A stretch of 64,000 bases of DNA, taken from NCBI GenBank assembly GCA_964017065.1, contig OZ024783.1:10754885-10818884 (forward strand). Reading direction: 5' to 3'. A program made the translations under genes and the position numbers. Below are positions 33,606 through 43,382 of the stretch, piece by piece; the first letter of the stretch is position 1; every line of letters starts with the position of its first letter. The stretch comes from Haliclona indistincta. Lineage: Eukaryota; Porifera; Demospongiae; Haplosclerida; Chalinidae. A model generated the notes under the pieces. It saw only the letters and a program-made list of their open reading frames with translations, was not told the origin of the DNA and did no database searches.

Positions 33606-33800
33606 TATTCTGACCAATCAGATTGCGCTATTTGAGGGATATAACGGGTCGTATTTCCCTGCGCGCGAAGCCAGTGCCCACGCAACCAAGCCAACCAATC
33701 AGATTCATCCACATTGTGTCAACACGTGGCGGTAGCCAGTGCCCACGCAATCAAGCCAGCCAATCAGATTGATACACATTGTGTCAGCACGTGGCAGTAT
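33606..33800 (+). promoter_or_regulatory. CCAAT / E-box tandem repeat upstream of the recombinase-like gene
   Basis: A 65-bp unit occurs twice (33671-33735 and 33736-33800); each contains CCAATCAGATT (CCAAT at 33695 and 33760) and CACGTGGC (E-box at 33723 and 33788). A third CCAATCAGATT lies at 33614. The 65-bp spacing is exact. CCAAT boxes in this form bind NF-Y in animals, and the position 50-240 bp before the ATG at 33850 suits a promoter. Activity is inference. Confidence 0.5.
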
Positions 33801-33849
33801 ACAGCAAGGTGACCTTTTGAGCAGCAGGATTCAGCTACGTAGCTTCTTC

Positions 33850-34542
33850 ATGGACGCCCCAGATTTGTACGATCTCGAAGAATTCCAACTGGATAAGAAA
33901 CAAAAAGCCAGACGCTTCAATAGTCCAGTGTCTAAGGACAAAATCGACGCCCTGGTATCGACGCTCGAAGCACAGCCATTGACACCAGAGCAAGAAGATT
34001 ACCTATAGGATCAAGGAATATTTGGTACAGGTAATGCCGAGAGTATGCTCAACACAGTCTTTTGGTACAACTGCAAATGCTTTGGTTTGCGTGGTGGTGA
34101 TGAACACAGGAACCTAGAAGTTGAACAGTATTCTATTGATCACGATGAGCAAGGCAGGTATCTTCGTTTTGTTGGTAGACTGTCCAAAAACTACCAGGGT
34201 GGTTTGTAACATAGAAGAATTCAGAATAAAGACCTGCGTATCTACAGCACACCAGAGAGGAGCGATCGTTGCATTGTTGATGTTTTCTCAGAATATATAT
34301 CTCTTGTTCCCAAAAGCGGTCCATTCTACAGGCAACCTATTAAAAATTCAAGCCCTCCCAAATTTTCCCAACAGTGGCTTGGACGCAACACACTGTCAAC
34401 TATTGTCAAGAGTTTCTGTATCAAAGCAGGGTTCACTGGAAACTATACCAATCACAGTGGAAAGGTCACCTGTGCTACTAGTTTGTTTCGCAGTGGAGTG
34501 GATGAGCAGTTGATTAAGAAGCAAACAGGTCAAGTGTTCTGA
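33850..34542 (+). pseudogene. DUF3504 / Crypton-type tyrosine recombinase-like gene, two in-frame stops
   Basis: One frame from ATG 33850 (MDAPDLYDLEEFQLDKK) to TGA 34542. Motifs: GTGNAESMLNTVFWYNCKCF, GLRGGDEHRNLEV, GRYLRFVGRLSKNYQGG, IYSTPERSDRCIVDVF, and at the end GFTGNYTNHSGKVTCATSLF with GVDEQLIKKQTGQ. These match the catalytic-domain-like region shared by DUF3504 proteins (ZMYM2, QRICH1, KCTD1 relatives) and Crypton elements. The recombinase arginine region (LRGGDEH) and NHSGK are present; the tyrosine end is missing because the frame stops right after TGQ, where TGHRS is expected. TAG at 34006 replaces a position usually Trp, and TAA at 34207 interrupts after YQGGL. Decayed domesticated gene or element; the duplicated promoter-like repeat upstream favours a former host gene. 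Confidence 0.7.
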
Positions 34543-34792
34543 CTTGCAGTTACCTTCGGAACGATCAATGCAACTTCCAGGAGGGGTCAACATTTCATTC
34601 TACAACAAAAACTGAGCAAACTTCACAGTGAACACAATGTATTTATTCAGCTTTCATTATTTATTCGGCCGCATTTCACTTACTCAGCTGCATTTCATGA
34701 CCAGTATTAAAAGGTGCATAAAAATCTGATTGTTCAGAATAGCTTTAGCATGGTACAAGTAAGATATCTCCCGTGTTAGCGTGATATCCGAC

Positions 34793-34924
34793 CTGTTATA
34801 TTCCTCGGGAAAGGACAAGCGCTCGAGTGAATCCGAGAAAGCGCCGAGGGCGTAACCCGAGGCGCTTCCGAGGCTTCACGAGAGCAATTGTCCTTTCCCG
34901 CGGGATATAACGGGTCGTATATCC
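34793..34924. repeat. Palindromic element (132 bp)
   Basis: Arms GGATATAACGGGTCGTATATCC-type at the right and the diverged complement GATATCCGACCTGTTATA at the left; inner CGGGAAAGGACAA / TTGTCCTTTCCCG. The string GATATAACGGGTCGTAT also occurs at 33639. Confidence 0.65.
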
Positions 34925-35000
34925 TACACATATTCATCCTATGATAATGTCAACATTATTATTTCACTACATTCATCCTATGATATGTCAGCATATTTCA
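34925..35000. repeat. Satellite remnant
   Basis: Two to three degenerate 34-bp monomers (ATTCATCCTATGATAATG..., CATCCTATGATATGTCAGC), 1.7 kb from the main array. The block 33187-34924 may therefore also be an insertion into, or next to, the satellite. Confidence 0.75.
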
Positions 35001-35131
35001 TTGCATAACAATAAGCAATAAATATGGACTCTCTTGCCTCACTATAGAGTACATCAATAGCAAGAGAAAAGTGCTTTGTTTCAGTCGTTTTCGTCACACA
35101 CACGTTAGACATGCGCGCACTCAAGCATTAA

Positions 35132-35731
35132 CCCTTTAGGGCCTATAGCGGCTTTAGCCGTCATAATTGACTCCACCTACTGTAGACGTCATAAATAGTG
35201 TGAAAAGTGGTCTAGAAAGGTCAAATAAAGTTTATTTGCAAAAGCTAACTTTACCTGAAAAAATCCACTGTTTTTCGCCGCACCCCCCCCCACTAAAATA
35301 TATAGAACGGGGGGATTTTTAAAGGGGGGTGTCCCCCCTTTAAGCCGGGGTTTGAAGGGGCGGAGCCCCTCGCCGCTTTCGGCATTTTAGGGGCTTCAGG
35401 ATGCCCGGAAATGCATACTTGGGCATAGAATATGGTCTAAACTATGCTGGTTGCTCACCTGGACACCACCAGGTTTTTGTATCAGTCACCAGGGCTAAAC
35501 GAAGACCAAAATTGGCTGAAAAATGACGAGGTCGCAGCACTTAAGCGGCTTCAGTTCCGAAGTGGGAGTGGCCAACTCAGAGTTTAGTACATGGTTGTAA
35601 ACTTTGACATGCCAGGAAAAAACAGTGCTAGTTTGGAACAGCTAGCGTACTGCATGTTGTAGAAATCGCAAGACAAACTGTCAGTTTAGAGCAAGCCGAA
35701 TTTTCGTCAAAATAATTCAGTCACTAAAGAG
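35132..35731 (+). mobile_element. TTAA-flanked element, copy 1
   Basis: Starts CCCTTTAGGGCCTATAGC and ends TCAGTCACTAAAGAG, with TTAA on both sides (35128-35131 and 35732-35735). The imperfect ends CCCTTTAG / CTCTTTAG are inverted. The interior holds strong hairpins such as AAAGGGGGGTGTCCCCCCTTT and AGGGGCGGAGCCCCT. TTAA duplications suggest piggyBac- or Kolobok-type mobilisation. Non-coding. Confidence 0.75.
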
Positions 35732-35878
35732 TTAATCACCTTATAATCCTTCAATGCACATTTCATCCAAAACTGATTTTAAATGACATTTAAAACACTT
35801 AGAGTTGATTTTCAACAACTTTGGAGCAATTCCAGCAAGATTTACAATTTTTGATGAAAACTCATTAACCCTTTAGGG

Positions 35879-36466
35879 CCTATAGCGGCTTTAGCCGTCA
35901 TAATTGACTCCACCTACTGTAGACGTCATAAATAGTGTGAAAAGTGGTCTAGAAAGGTCAAATAAAGTTTATTTGCAAAAGCTAACTTTACCTGAAAAAA
36001 TCCACTGTTTTTCGCCGCGCCCCCCCCACTAAAATATATAGAACGGGGGGGTTTTTAAAGGGGGGTGTCCCCCCTTTAAGCCGGGGTTTGAAGGGGCGGA
36101 GCCCCTCGCCGCTTTCGGCATTTTAGGGGCTTCAGGATGCCCGGAAATGCATACTTGGGCATAGAATATGGTCTAAACTATGCTGGTTGCTCACCTGGAC
36201 ACCACCAGGTTTTTGTATCAGTCACCAGGGCTAAACGAAGACCAAAATTGGCAGAAAAATGATGAGGTCGCAGCACTTAAGCGGCTTCAGTTCCGAAGTG
36301 GGAGTGGCCACTCAGAGTTTAGTACATGGTTGTAAACTTTGACATGCCAGGAAAAAACAGTGCTAGTTTGGAACAGCTAGCGTACTGCATGTTGTAGAAA
36401 TCGCAAGACAAACTGTCAGTTTAGAGCAAGCCGAATTTTCGTCAAAATAATTCAGTCACTAAAGAG
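35879..36466 (+). mobile_element. TTAA-flanked element, copy 2
   Basis: Same orientation as and nearly identical to the copy at 35132, 143 bp further on, with TTAA at 35875-35878 and 36467-36470. Differences are mostly length changes in the C- and G-runs. The intervening 139 bp are unrelated, so these are two insertions or a tandem pair formed by duplication. Confidence 0.75.
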
Positions 36467-36470
36467 TTAA

Positions 36471-37245
36471 CACGCACGTTAACCGGCTTTGAAACCGCTG
36501 CACAGCTAACCCGCTTCGAAACCATTCGACCGGTTTCAAAGCAGGCCAAACGTTGTAAATCAAGTCGTAAATATTCATTCTTCAGGTAAGTCAGAGTGTC
36601 ATCCATGTGTGCATGTGCTCAAGAGCTGTACTGTTTGTGCATTGTTGAAATAGTGTCAGGAGTGTGGAAGCTATTGGAAATGCTTTCAGTGTCAAACAGA
36701 TGACATAGTACATAGCTAAAGTTAGACAAGAATGAAGATTCTGTGGTTGTACACTGCAAAATGCATAAGAGACATTAGGCAAGTAACAAAAATCTTGATG
36801 GAGGTGCTCTCGTGCTCTCGTGCTCTGGTGCTCGATAGAGGAATCCCACTTCTTGTGTAGCTCATTCGTGCTGACAGAAAAGCATTCATGTATGTGTACG
36901 ACAGTGGGCAATATAATGCACAAAGGTTACATAAGTTTTTTTGTCCAGTACTATAGCTGTTGATTGAATGTAATTCCTTTCGTGCACTATGTCAGGAAGT
37001 TTTATCTCAAATAATTTGTAAAGTTCTTGTGTTGAGTTCGTGTATTGCATTTAATTTCGCTAATTTGTTTCCTTACTAATGACTCGTATGATATTGCTTC
37101 GTATTTCAAATACACATGTATAAGAGCAAATGGAATAAAGAGGGTTTACATTTTTGAAGTTATAGTTATTGTAACCAATCAAACAATTTTCAATTTATAA
37201 TGATCTTCAGTTTCAAATAAATTATGTAATACTTATCATCCATAC
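36471..37245. other. Spacer with an ACCGGTTTGAAACC-type inverted repeat
   Basis: AACCGGCTTTGAAACC and GGTTTCAAAGCAGGCC (about 36480-36549) are inverted around 35 bp. The rest is AT-rich without a gene. Confidence 0.45.
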
Positions 37246-37455
37246 TAGGGAATTATCCGGTTTACAGTCACGAGCATGAGGGTGTGAAGCACCGAGCATG
37301 AGGGTGTGAAGCACCGTAGTGCGAGTGACTGTGAACAGATAATTCCCTCATATACAGGTGATATTACTGATTTATATCCCGTTGCTTCCGGTGGCAGCAC
37401 CATTGCTAAATGATGTCAGTAAAACCGCATGGCCACGAGGTAGCTGAGGTTGAGG
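37246..37455. repeat. Foldback element copy 2
   Basis: GGGAATTATCCGGTTTACAG and the complementary CTGTGAACAGATAATTCCC form the hairpin; the loop side carries a duplicated GAGCATGAGGGTGTGAAGCACC. Then TTGCTTCCGGTGGC...CATGGCCACGAGGTAGCTGAGG follows, as after copy 1 at 1694. The outermost GTTATAACACCC end is not preserved on the left. Confidence 0.7.
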
Positions 37456-37494
37456 ATTCTAGACTGTCAGTCAAGATTTGCATAGCACTACTGT

Positions 37495-37790
37495 TCCTAC
37501 TCTTTCCGTTTGTGGGTCATGCACCAAACCAGGTATCGTAGCCTGAAATGGTCCTTTGGTACATTATTACAGCCAGTGCTAGCGTTGTCCATGGTAGAAT
37601 TGATCTTACAGCATCCAATGTATTGAAGTTATAATTATTTCATCATAAGCAAACAGTACCAATAATGGTAATTATAGTATATTTTATTGGACTAGGATAG
37701 TTTCAAGCTAACGCCATTCAGTTTGGACTGGATCAGTTACTAGAGGCTCCCACACCAAAACTGATTACTGAGCTCAGAATGTTATGAAAG
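37495..37790 (+). pseudogene. POT/SLC15-like transporter, decayed N-terminal fragment
   Basis: The sequence resembles codons for FLLYPFVGH, YRSLKWSF and, after frameshifts and stops, FQANAIQFGLDQLLEAPTPK of the neighbouring transporter genes, then breaks off at a garbled WAQNV region. At nucleotide level, stretches such as CAGTTTGGACTGGATCAG are identical to the intact copies. Confidence 0.75.
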
Positions 37791-38147
37791 TCACTGTTTA
37801 CAATGTAAAATTGTTTATTTCATCATCTTGTACATGCATAAACTATTTGAATAGTTAACATCTCCAATATCCAGTTCTCGTATGATAATTATTAGCAAAC
37901 TGTTGATGCTCATTGCATGCTAAAGATCTTTCACCACGAAGCTGTGTGGTTCTTTAATATTAGTGCTCCTATCTCGTCTTGAGGAAGAAATGACTGTTAT
38001 GGTAGAATTTCGATATTCTGATTAAGGGAATATAAAGTCAACATTGTTACTAAGACTGTTCTTCTTTCAGTTTCAGTTCTTGGACTATAATAACAACATA
38101 ATGTTTCTTACTCATTGGATACGAAGAATATACAGTTTCAGATCAAC
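37791..38147. other. Spacer upstream of transporter gene 1
   Basis: AT-rich; presumably holds the 5' region of the next gene. No clear core promoter. Confidence 0.4.
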
Positions 38148-38909
38148 ATGAAGCTACGTGGTTCTCTACTAGTGATCGTCTGTTGTCTGCTGGTGGAGTT
38201 TTGTAATCTGCTTCAACAAGATTATGAGTTCTTGGGAATGCATTTAAATGTTAGAGTAGTAGTTCTTGCAACTCAAGGAATATCGTTCCTGCTGTATCCA
38301 TTCGTGGGTCACCTGACAGAAGTCCACCTGACCAGGTATCGTAGCCTGAAATGGTCCTTTGGAATACTCCTTTTTGCTTTATGTGCTACCATTGTTTATA
38401 TTGGAATCGATCTAGCAGCATCAAATATATGGAAAATAGTAATCTTTCATCACAAACAAACAGGGTTTTTGTGGATTATAATATATATAGTCTTTGTCAT
38501 TGGATTAGGATTGTTTCAAGCTAATGCCATTCAGTTTGGACTGGATCAGTTACTAGAGGCTCCCACACCAAAACTGATTGCTTTCATCCACTGGTACTAC
38601 TGGGCTCAGAATGTTGGCAGTTTGATAATGTTCTATGCTACAAGTAGTGGTTTCATTCTTACAGAAGAAATAGATTTGATTGCTAATGCTACTATAAGTA
38701 GATCACTTTCCAAAAGTGTAAGTACAACAGTTATATTCATGTCGTTGATCATCACAACTATCATTATTCTAACAACCATTGTGATCAGGTTTTACACTGC
38801 AAAGAAGTACTTGTACATACAGAAAGCAGGTCTCAATCCATTCAAGAATATCTACAAAGTGCTCAAGTACTCTTGGAAGCACAAGGTCCCTGAGCATCGT
38901 AGTGCCTTC

Positions 38910-39665
38910 CAGACATTGCACATCTACTCAATTTTTCATCTACTTGTATCTACTTGTATTTTCATTTTTTCTTCGTGTATGTACTTGTATTTACTTAAAA
39001 TTTTTCATGTATCTACATCTACTCAGTGTTTTTACAAATCGTCTACTTTTCCCAAAAAATTCTTTTAATCGTGTATTTATTTTCCAAAAAAATTAGTTTC
39101 TCTAAAAATTAGCTTATGTCAAATCAATTTTCTGTCTCTGTGTAGCGTCTGCTGACTGGCGAGAAGCTGTTTTAACTGTTCATTCTTGTGATTTTCCAAG
39201 TTCTTGGGATGCATTACTTGTACATGTAGATGCTTGAGCAAATTTCCCTTCGAGTTCATTGTGAATCTGTACGGGTTATGGCAAAGCTTGCACTTGGCTA
39301 TGAACTTCTTTGATCCTTTAGGCTGCAGTTGCATAGTAAAACACCTCGTACTTTAAATTTATTGCATACTGTTACCGACTTGTCATTGGTCCTGCTTTCT
39401 GAGGCAGCCGACGAGGCAGGTGAGGCTGCTTTTTGATCGATTTCAGACATGTCTTCTAGTTCTTCCACGATAGTAACGTCAGAGTTGCTTGCCATGCTGC
39501 CGTGTCAATCACGTGTACCGTTAATTAATTAATGGGTGTGGTCTATACGTTAATACATGATTTTCGTGTACTCTACTGTAGAACAATCGTGTATGTACAT
39601 GTATTTACTTTTCAAATTTTTTTCGTGTAAATACTCGTGTATCGTGTATACACGTGCAATGTCTG
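38910..39665 (-). mobile_element. hAT-type element with 8-bp target duplication inside transporter gene 1
   Basis: Twelve-base inverted termini CAGACATTGCAC and GTGCAATGTCTG; the target GTGCCTTC is duplicated at 38902-38909 and 39666-39673. Eight-base duplications with short CAG-type ends are the hAT hallmark. The interior encodes only the BED-finger start of a transposase on the minus strand and is otherwise AT-rich, with repeated ATCTACTTGTAT/CGTGTATTTAC-type strings near the ends. Non-autonomous. Confidence 0.9.
39119..39495 (-). pseudogene. BED zinc-finger fragment of a hAT transposase
   Basis: From ATG 39495 (MASNSDVTIVEELEDMSE), a Ser/Ala-rich N terminus; after a frameshift near 39340 comes KFIAKCKLCHNPYRF and KGNLLKHLHVQVMHP, giving C-x2-C and the His pair of a BED finger. 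It ends at a TGA at 39119. The RNase-H-like catalytic domain and the dimerisation region are missing, so it cannot move itself. Confidence 0.75.
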
Positions 39666-40660
39666 GTGCCTTCACCTACTGGGAGGAGGATATTCCATGC
39701 CGGATTGACCTGGGCAAGAATAAATATGGAGGACCATTCACCAATGAGGAGGTGGAGGACACCAAGACATTCCTACGCATCCTACCACTCCTCCTGTGTC
39801 TGTTTGGATACCATCTAGCAGGAGATGGCTACTCTGCTCCAGAACAGCTCCAGAGGACCAGCTGTCCTTCACTGCCAGTACTGCTACTGATAATAATAAA
39901 TCCATTTCATTTGAGCACTCTTGTTGCAGTGGTTGGTATACCACTGTATCGACTGGTGATTGTGAAAGTAATTTCAAGATTGAAGAATGTTCGAATGCTG
40001 ACAAAAATGTGGATCGGTCTGTACCTATCACTACTGCAAGTCGTGTTGTACATCATAGTGGTTGTTAACCATGACACCACATACTGGCAGCAGCATCACA
40101 GTGCCTTTCCATCTTCAGCAGTACATACCACAACTCGAATGTGTCGCAAGGTTTGTGACTACAATTATAGTTTTCAAAATTGGCACTGTCAGCTGCACAA
40201 TAACCCAGTTGACAACACCTACCTGTGGTTCATCATCCCTCAGCTCCTCAATGGTCTCTCTTCTCTGCTTGTGTCTATGACAGTGTTTGAGTTCATCTGT
40301 GCCCAGGCTCCTCGCACTACCCAGGGGCTGCTCATTGGTCTGTGGTATGCCACCTTCAGCATCAGGTACTTAGCTGTTGGTATTCCTGATTTTCTTATCA
40401 TTGAGAGGAGGTCCTGGCTGATCTATGAAGGAGTGAAGGGGTTTCTGATCTTGGTGTCTCTGGTACTGTTCTCATGTTTGTCAAGACGCTATCGCTACCG
40501 ACAGCGAGACGAGATAGTCAATGTCCAGGGAATGATTGAAGATGTTCACGAGAGGTGGTTAGACCAGGAGGAGGAGTATGAGCAAGAACGTGAAGCAATA
40601 AATCGAAATCTATTTTCATATAACAGCACTGTTACACTTTCGTCATCAGATCGATTTTAG

Positions 40661-41458
40661 AGTATTAATAGTTATCTTGCACACAATAATAAGGATTGAG
40701 TGCATCATGTTTTAAATGTGTATTGTTATATGCTGTATCCAAGCATTGTGATTGTCATGGCTAATGTCTAAATGTCTCATCTATTTTTTAGTTTGAACAA
40801 TCTTATTGTAAACAGAAGCCAGTGTGTATATAGCGATCCTTGAATGTTTGCATTTTTCAAAAAGCACATAAAAATACCAATTTAAGAACATTTGAACCAA
40901 ACTCTATGATGAGAGTAGTTTATAAATTGTCTTTCACTTACATTATACTGCCTTACATAAATTCAACTTGTTTGGGTTTTCAGTTTCATGTTACTTCTGA
41001 AAATATATCTCTGTGTGACTTGAACTCAGTATCAAACATGTGTGTATCTCTATGCACATTTTAAAAATAATTTTTTTTATTATAGTGTACCAATTTAATG
41101 AGTGAGTATTTGTTCAAGATCACATTTAATCAATTTAAGTATTAAAGCAGGTTTCTTTTATTTGAGAGGTGATCACAAATTAAAAGTTTACTAGCATACA
41201 CTATGAGATGTCGCACGGTCACTACGAGATTATACACCTTAAACAAACTCTTTAGCTGTGGTCTAATGTGACATGACCATGCTATTGTTGACCAGTCATA
41301 AATGGTTTTAATAGTTGGCTTCCAAGTGGGATGTGTGCTTCTTTCCACAAACGGATTGTGGAAACAATAGTTTATGATTACACTAGTCTCCTTCAGTAAA
41401 ATCATCTCTTCTCATAACATGTTTACACACCATGTATGCCGTCTACAAGCAGTTCAAC
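40661..41458. other. Intergenic between transporter genes 1 and 2
   Basis: Longer than the other spacers of the array (about 190 bp) and not obviously similar to them. No gene seen. Confidence 0.45.
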
Positions 41459-43183
41459 ATGAAGCTACGTGGTTCTCTGCTAGTGATCGTCTGTTGTCTG
41501 GTGGTAGAATCCATCAATTTTTCTCAGAAGAAATATACGCTTCTTTTGGCAGACATAAGAAGTAGTCAGTACTTACTAGCTGGACAAGGAGTACTGTTCC
41601 TTTTTTATCCACTCTTGGGTCACCTGACCAATGTCTACCTGACCAGGTATGGTAGCTTGAAATGGTCCTTTGTTATTCTCAGTGTCACGGTATGTTCAGT
41701 CATCGTTTACGGTGGAATTGACCTCGCAGTATCGAGTATTTGGAAGTTAGCAGTCTTCCATCATAAGCAAACAATTGTGATATGGATCATATTATTCATA
41801 AGCTATAATATTGGACTGGGATTGTTTCAGGCTAACACAATTCAGTTTGGACTGGATCAGTTGCTAGAGGCTCCCACACCAAAACTGATTGCTTTCATCC
41901 AATGGTACTACTGGGCTCAGAATGTTGGCAGTTTAGTATTGTTCTATGTTTTAGGTAGTGGAATTGTAATCTCAAGGGACATTGAAGTTATCACAAATGG
42001 TTCTATTAGTCGAGCTAATTTTAAACATTTGGACAAGTCAGTTACTATTCTAGTGTCTATGGTAGCAACCGTTTTTCTCACAGCAACACTGATTATGGTA
42101 TGTGCGAAGAAGAAGCACTTGTACACTCAGAAAGCAGGTATCAATCCATTCAAGAATATCTACAAAGTGCTCAAGTACTCTTGGAAGCACAAGGTCCCTG
42201 AGCATCGCAGTGCCTTCACCTACTGGGAGGAGGATATTCCACGTCGTATTGACTTAGGGAAAAACAAGTATGGAGGACCATTCACCAATGAGGAGGTGGA
42301 GGACACCAAGACATTTCTACGCATTCTACCACTCCTTCTGTGTCTGTTTGGATACCATTTAGCAGGAGATGGCTACTCTGCTCCAGAACAGCTCCAGAGG
42401 ACCAGCTGTCCTTCACTACCAGTACTGCTACTGATTGTGATTAATCCACTCCACATGAGCACTCTTGTTGCAGTGGTTGGTATACCACTGTATCGACTGG
42501 TGATTGTAAAAGTGATTCCAAGACTGAAGAATGTTCGGATGCTGACAAAAATGTGGATCGGTCTGTTCCTCTCACTACTGCAAGTTGTGCTGTACATCAT
42601 ACTGGTTGTTAACCATCGTCAGTTTCAGCTACAAGAATTTCCTTTTAATAAACATTCTCCGAGTAATATGTGTCTTATTATCCGTACTGGTTGCAGTTTT
42701 ATTGCATATTCACATAAATGGCACTGTCAGCAGTACAATGACCCAGTTGACAACACCTACCTGTGGCTCATCATTCTTCAGCTCCTCAATGGTCTCTCTT
42801 CTCTGCTTGTATCCATGACAGTGTTCGAGTTCATCTGTGCCCAGGCTCCTCGCACTACTCAAGGGCTGCTCATTGGTCTGTGGTATGCCACCTTCAGCAT
42901 CAGGTACTTAGTTGTCAGCATTACAGACAGTCTCATCATTGAGAGGAGGTCCTGGCTGATCTATGAAGGAGTGAAGGGGTTTCTGATTCTAGTGTCTCTG
43001 GTGCTGTTCTCATGTGTGTCCAGACGCTACTGCTACCGACAGCGAGATGAGATAGTAAATGTGCAGAGGATGATTGAAGACACTCATGAGAGATGGTTAG
43101 ACCAGGAGGAGGAGTATGAGCAAGAACGTGAAGCATTTCATAAGGCATTCAGCTCATATGAATCTCTTGCATTATCGTTTTAA
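41459..43183 (+). CDS. POT/SLC15-like transporter gene 2, intact
   Basis: 574 codons from ATG 41459 (MKLRGSLLVIVCCLVVE); an in-frame ATG at 41432 is possible, but the conserved start context is at 41459. Twelve hydrophobic segments. POT-like motifs: GHLTNVYLTRYGSLKWSF, FQANTIQFGLDQLLEAPTP, WYYWAQNVGSL, FEFICAQAPRTTQG. The long cytosolic link after segment 6 (KAGINPFKNIYKVLKYSW, TYWEEDIPRRIDLGKNKYGG) is almost invariant among copies. The C-terminal tail is acidic (QEEEYEQEREAFHKAFSS). The predicted extracellular loop between segments 9 and 10 (RQFQLQEFPFNKHSPSNMC...HKWHCQ) differs strongly from genes 1 and 3. Expected at a plasma or lysosomal membrane; substrate unknown. Single exon. Confidence 0.88.
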   Translation: MKLRGSLLVIVCCLVVESINFSQKKYTLLLADIRSSQYLLAGQGVLFLFYPLLGHLTNVYLTRYGSLKWSFVILSVTVCSVIVYGGIDLAVSSIWKLAVFHHKQTIVIWIILFISYNIGLGLFQANTIQFGLDQLLEAPTPKLIAFIQWYYWAQNVGSLVLFYVLGSGIVISRDIEVITNGSISRANFKHLDKSVTILVSMVATVFLTATLIMVCAKKKHLYTQKAGINPFKNIYKVLKYSWKHKVPEHRSAFTYWEEDIPRRIDLGKNKYGGPFTNEEVEDTKTFLRILPLLLCLFGYHLAGDGYSAPEQLQRTSCPSLPVLLLIVINPLHMSTLVAVVGIPLYRLVIVKVIPRLKNVRMLTKMWIGLFLSLLQVVLYIILVVNHRQFQLQEFPFNKHSPSNMCLIIRTGCSFIAYSHKWHCQQYNDPVDNTYLWLIILQLLNGLSSLLVSMTVFEFICAQAPRTTQGLLIGLWYATFSIRYLVVSITDSLIIERRSWLIYEGVKGFLILVSLVLFSCVSRRYCYRQRDEIVNVQRMIEDTHERWLDQEEEYEQEREAFHKAFSSYESLALSF

Positions 43184-43382
43184 CACCTTCAGCTGTATGT
43201 TGCATCTTCATGTAGTGTTATCTTTACATTTGAACTGATTGTGTTTACATGTATGTAGATATAACATTGTGTACAGTAGTCACAAGCCTACATTCCATAG
43301 TAGATAGAATGATTATTTTGCAATTTTTGATGCTTCTAATGTAGCGTGTTCAACAACAAATTCAGTTTAACCAGTATCCAAC
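43184..43382 (+). promoter_or_regulatory. Compact 199-bp spacer between transporter genes 2 and 3, repeated after gene 3
   Basis: This spacer must hold the 3' end of gene 2 and the start region of gene 3. It is repeated nearly unchanged at 45093-45280 after gene 3 (shared GCATCTTCATGTAGTG, TGTATGTAGATATAAC, TAGTCACAAGC, TTCTAATGTAGC). It shows that gene plus spacer is the unit of tandem duplication. No TATA box stands out. Confidence 0.55.

Larger units (their letters stand above)
38148..40660 (+). pseudogene. POT/SLC15-like transporter gene 1, split by a hAT-type element
   Basis: Start ATG 38148 (MKLRGSLLVIVCCLLVE) is chosen because the same ACATGAAGCTACGTGG context opens genes 2 and 3. The frame runs 254 codons to EHRSAF at 38909, where a 756-bp element is inserted, and resumes at 39674 with TYWEEDIP. 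Without the element and one 8-bp duplication the frame is continuous, 582 codons to TAG 40660. Twelve hydrophobic segments fit the MFS fold. POT-like signatures: GHLTEVHLTRYRSLKWSF after segment 2, FQANAIQFGLDQLLEAPTP and WYYWAQNVGSL around segment 5, and FEFICAQAPRTTQG after segment 10. The family moves small peptides or related solutes with protons, but the usual ExxER motif of segment 1 is not present, so the substrate is open. No other defect: a recently interrupted gene, or possibly a polymorphic insertion. Confidence 0.85.
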
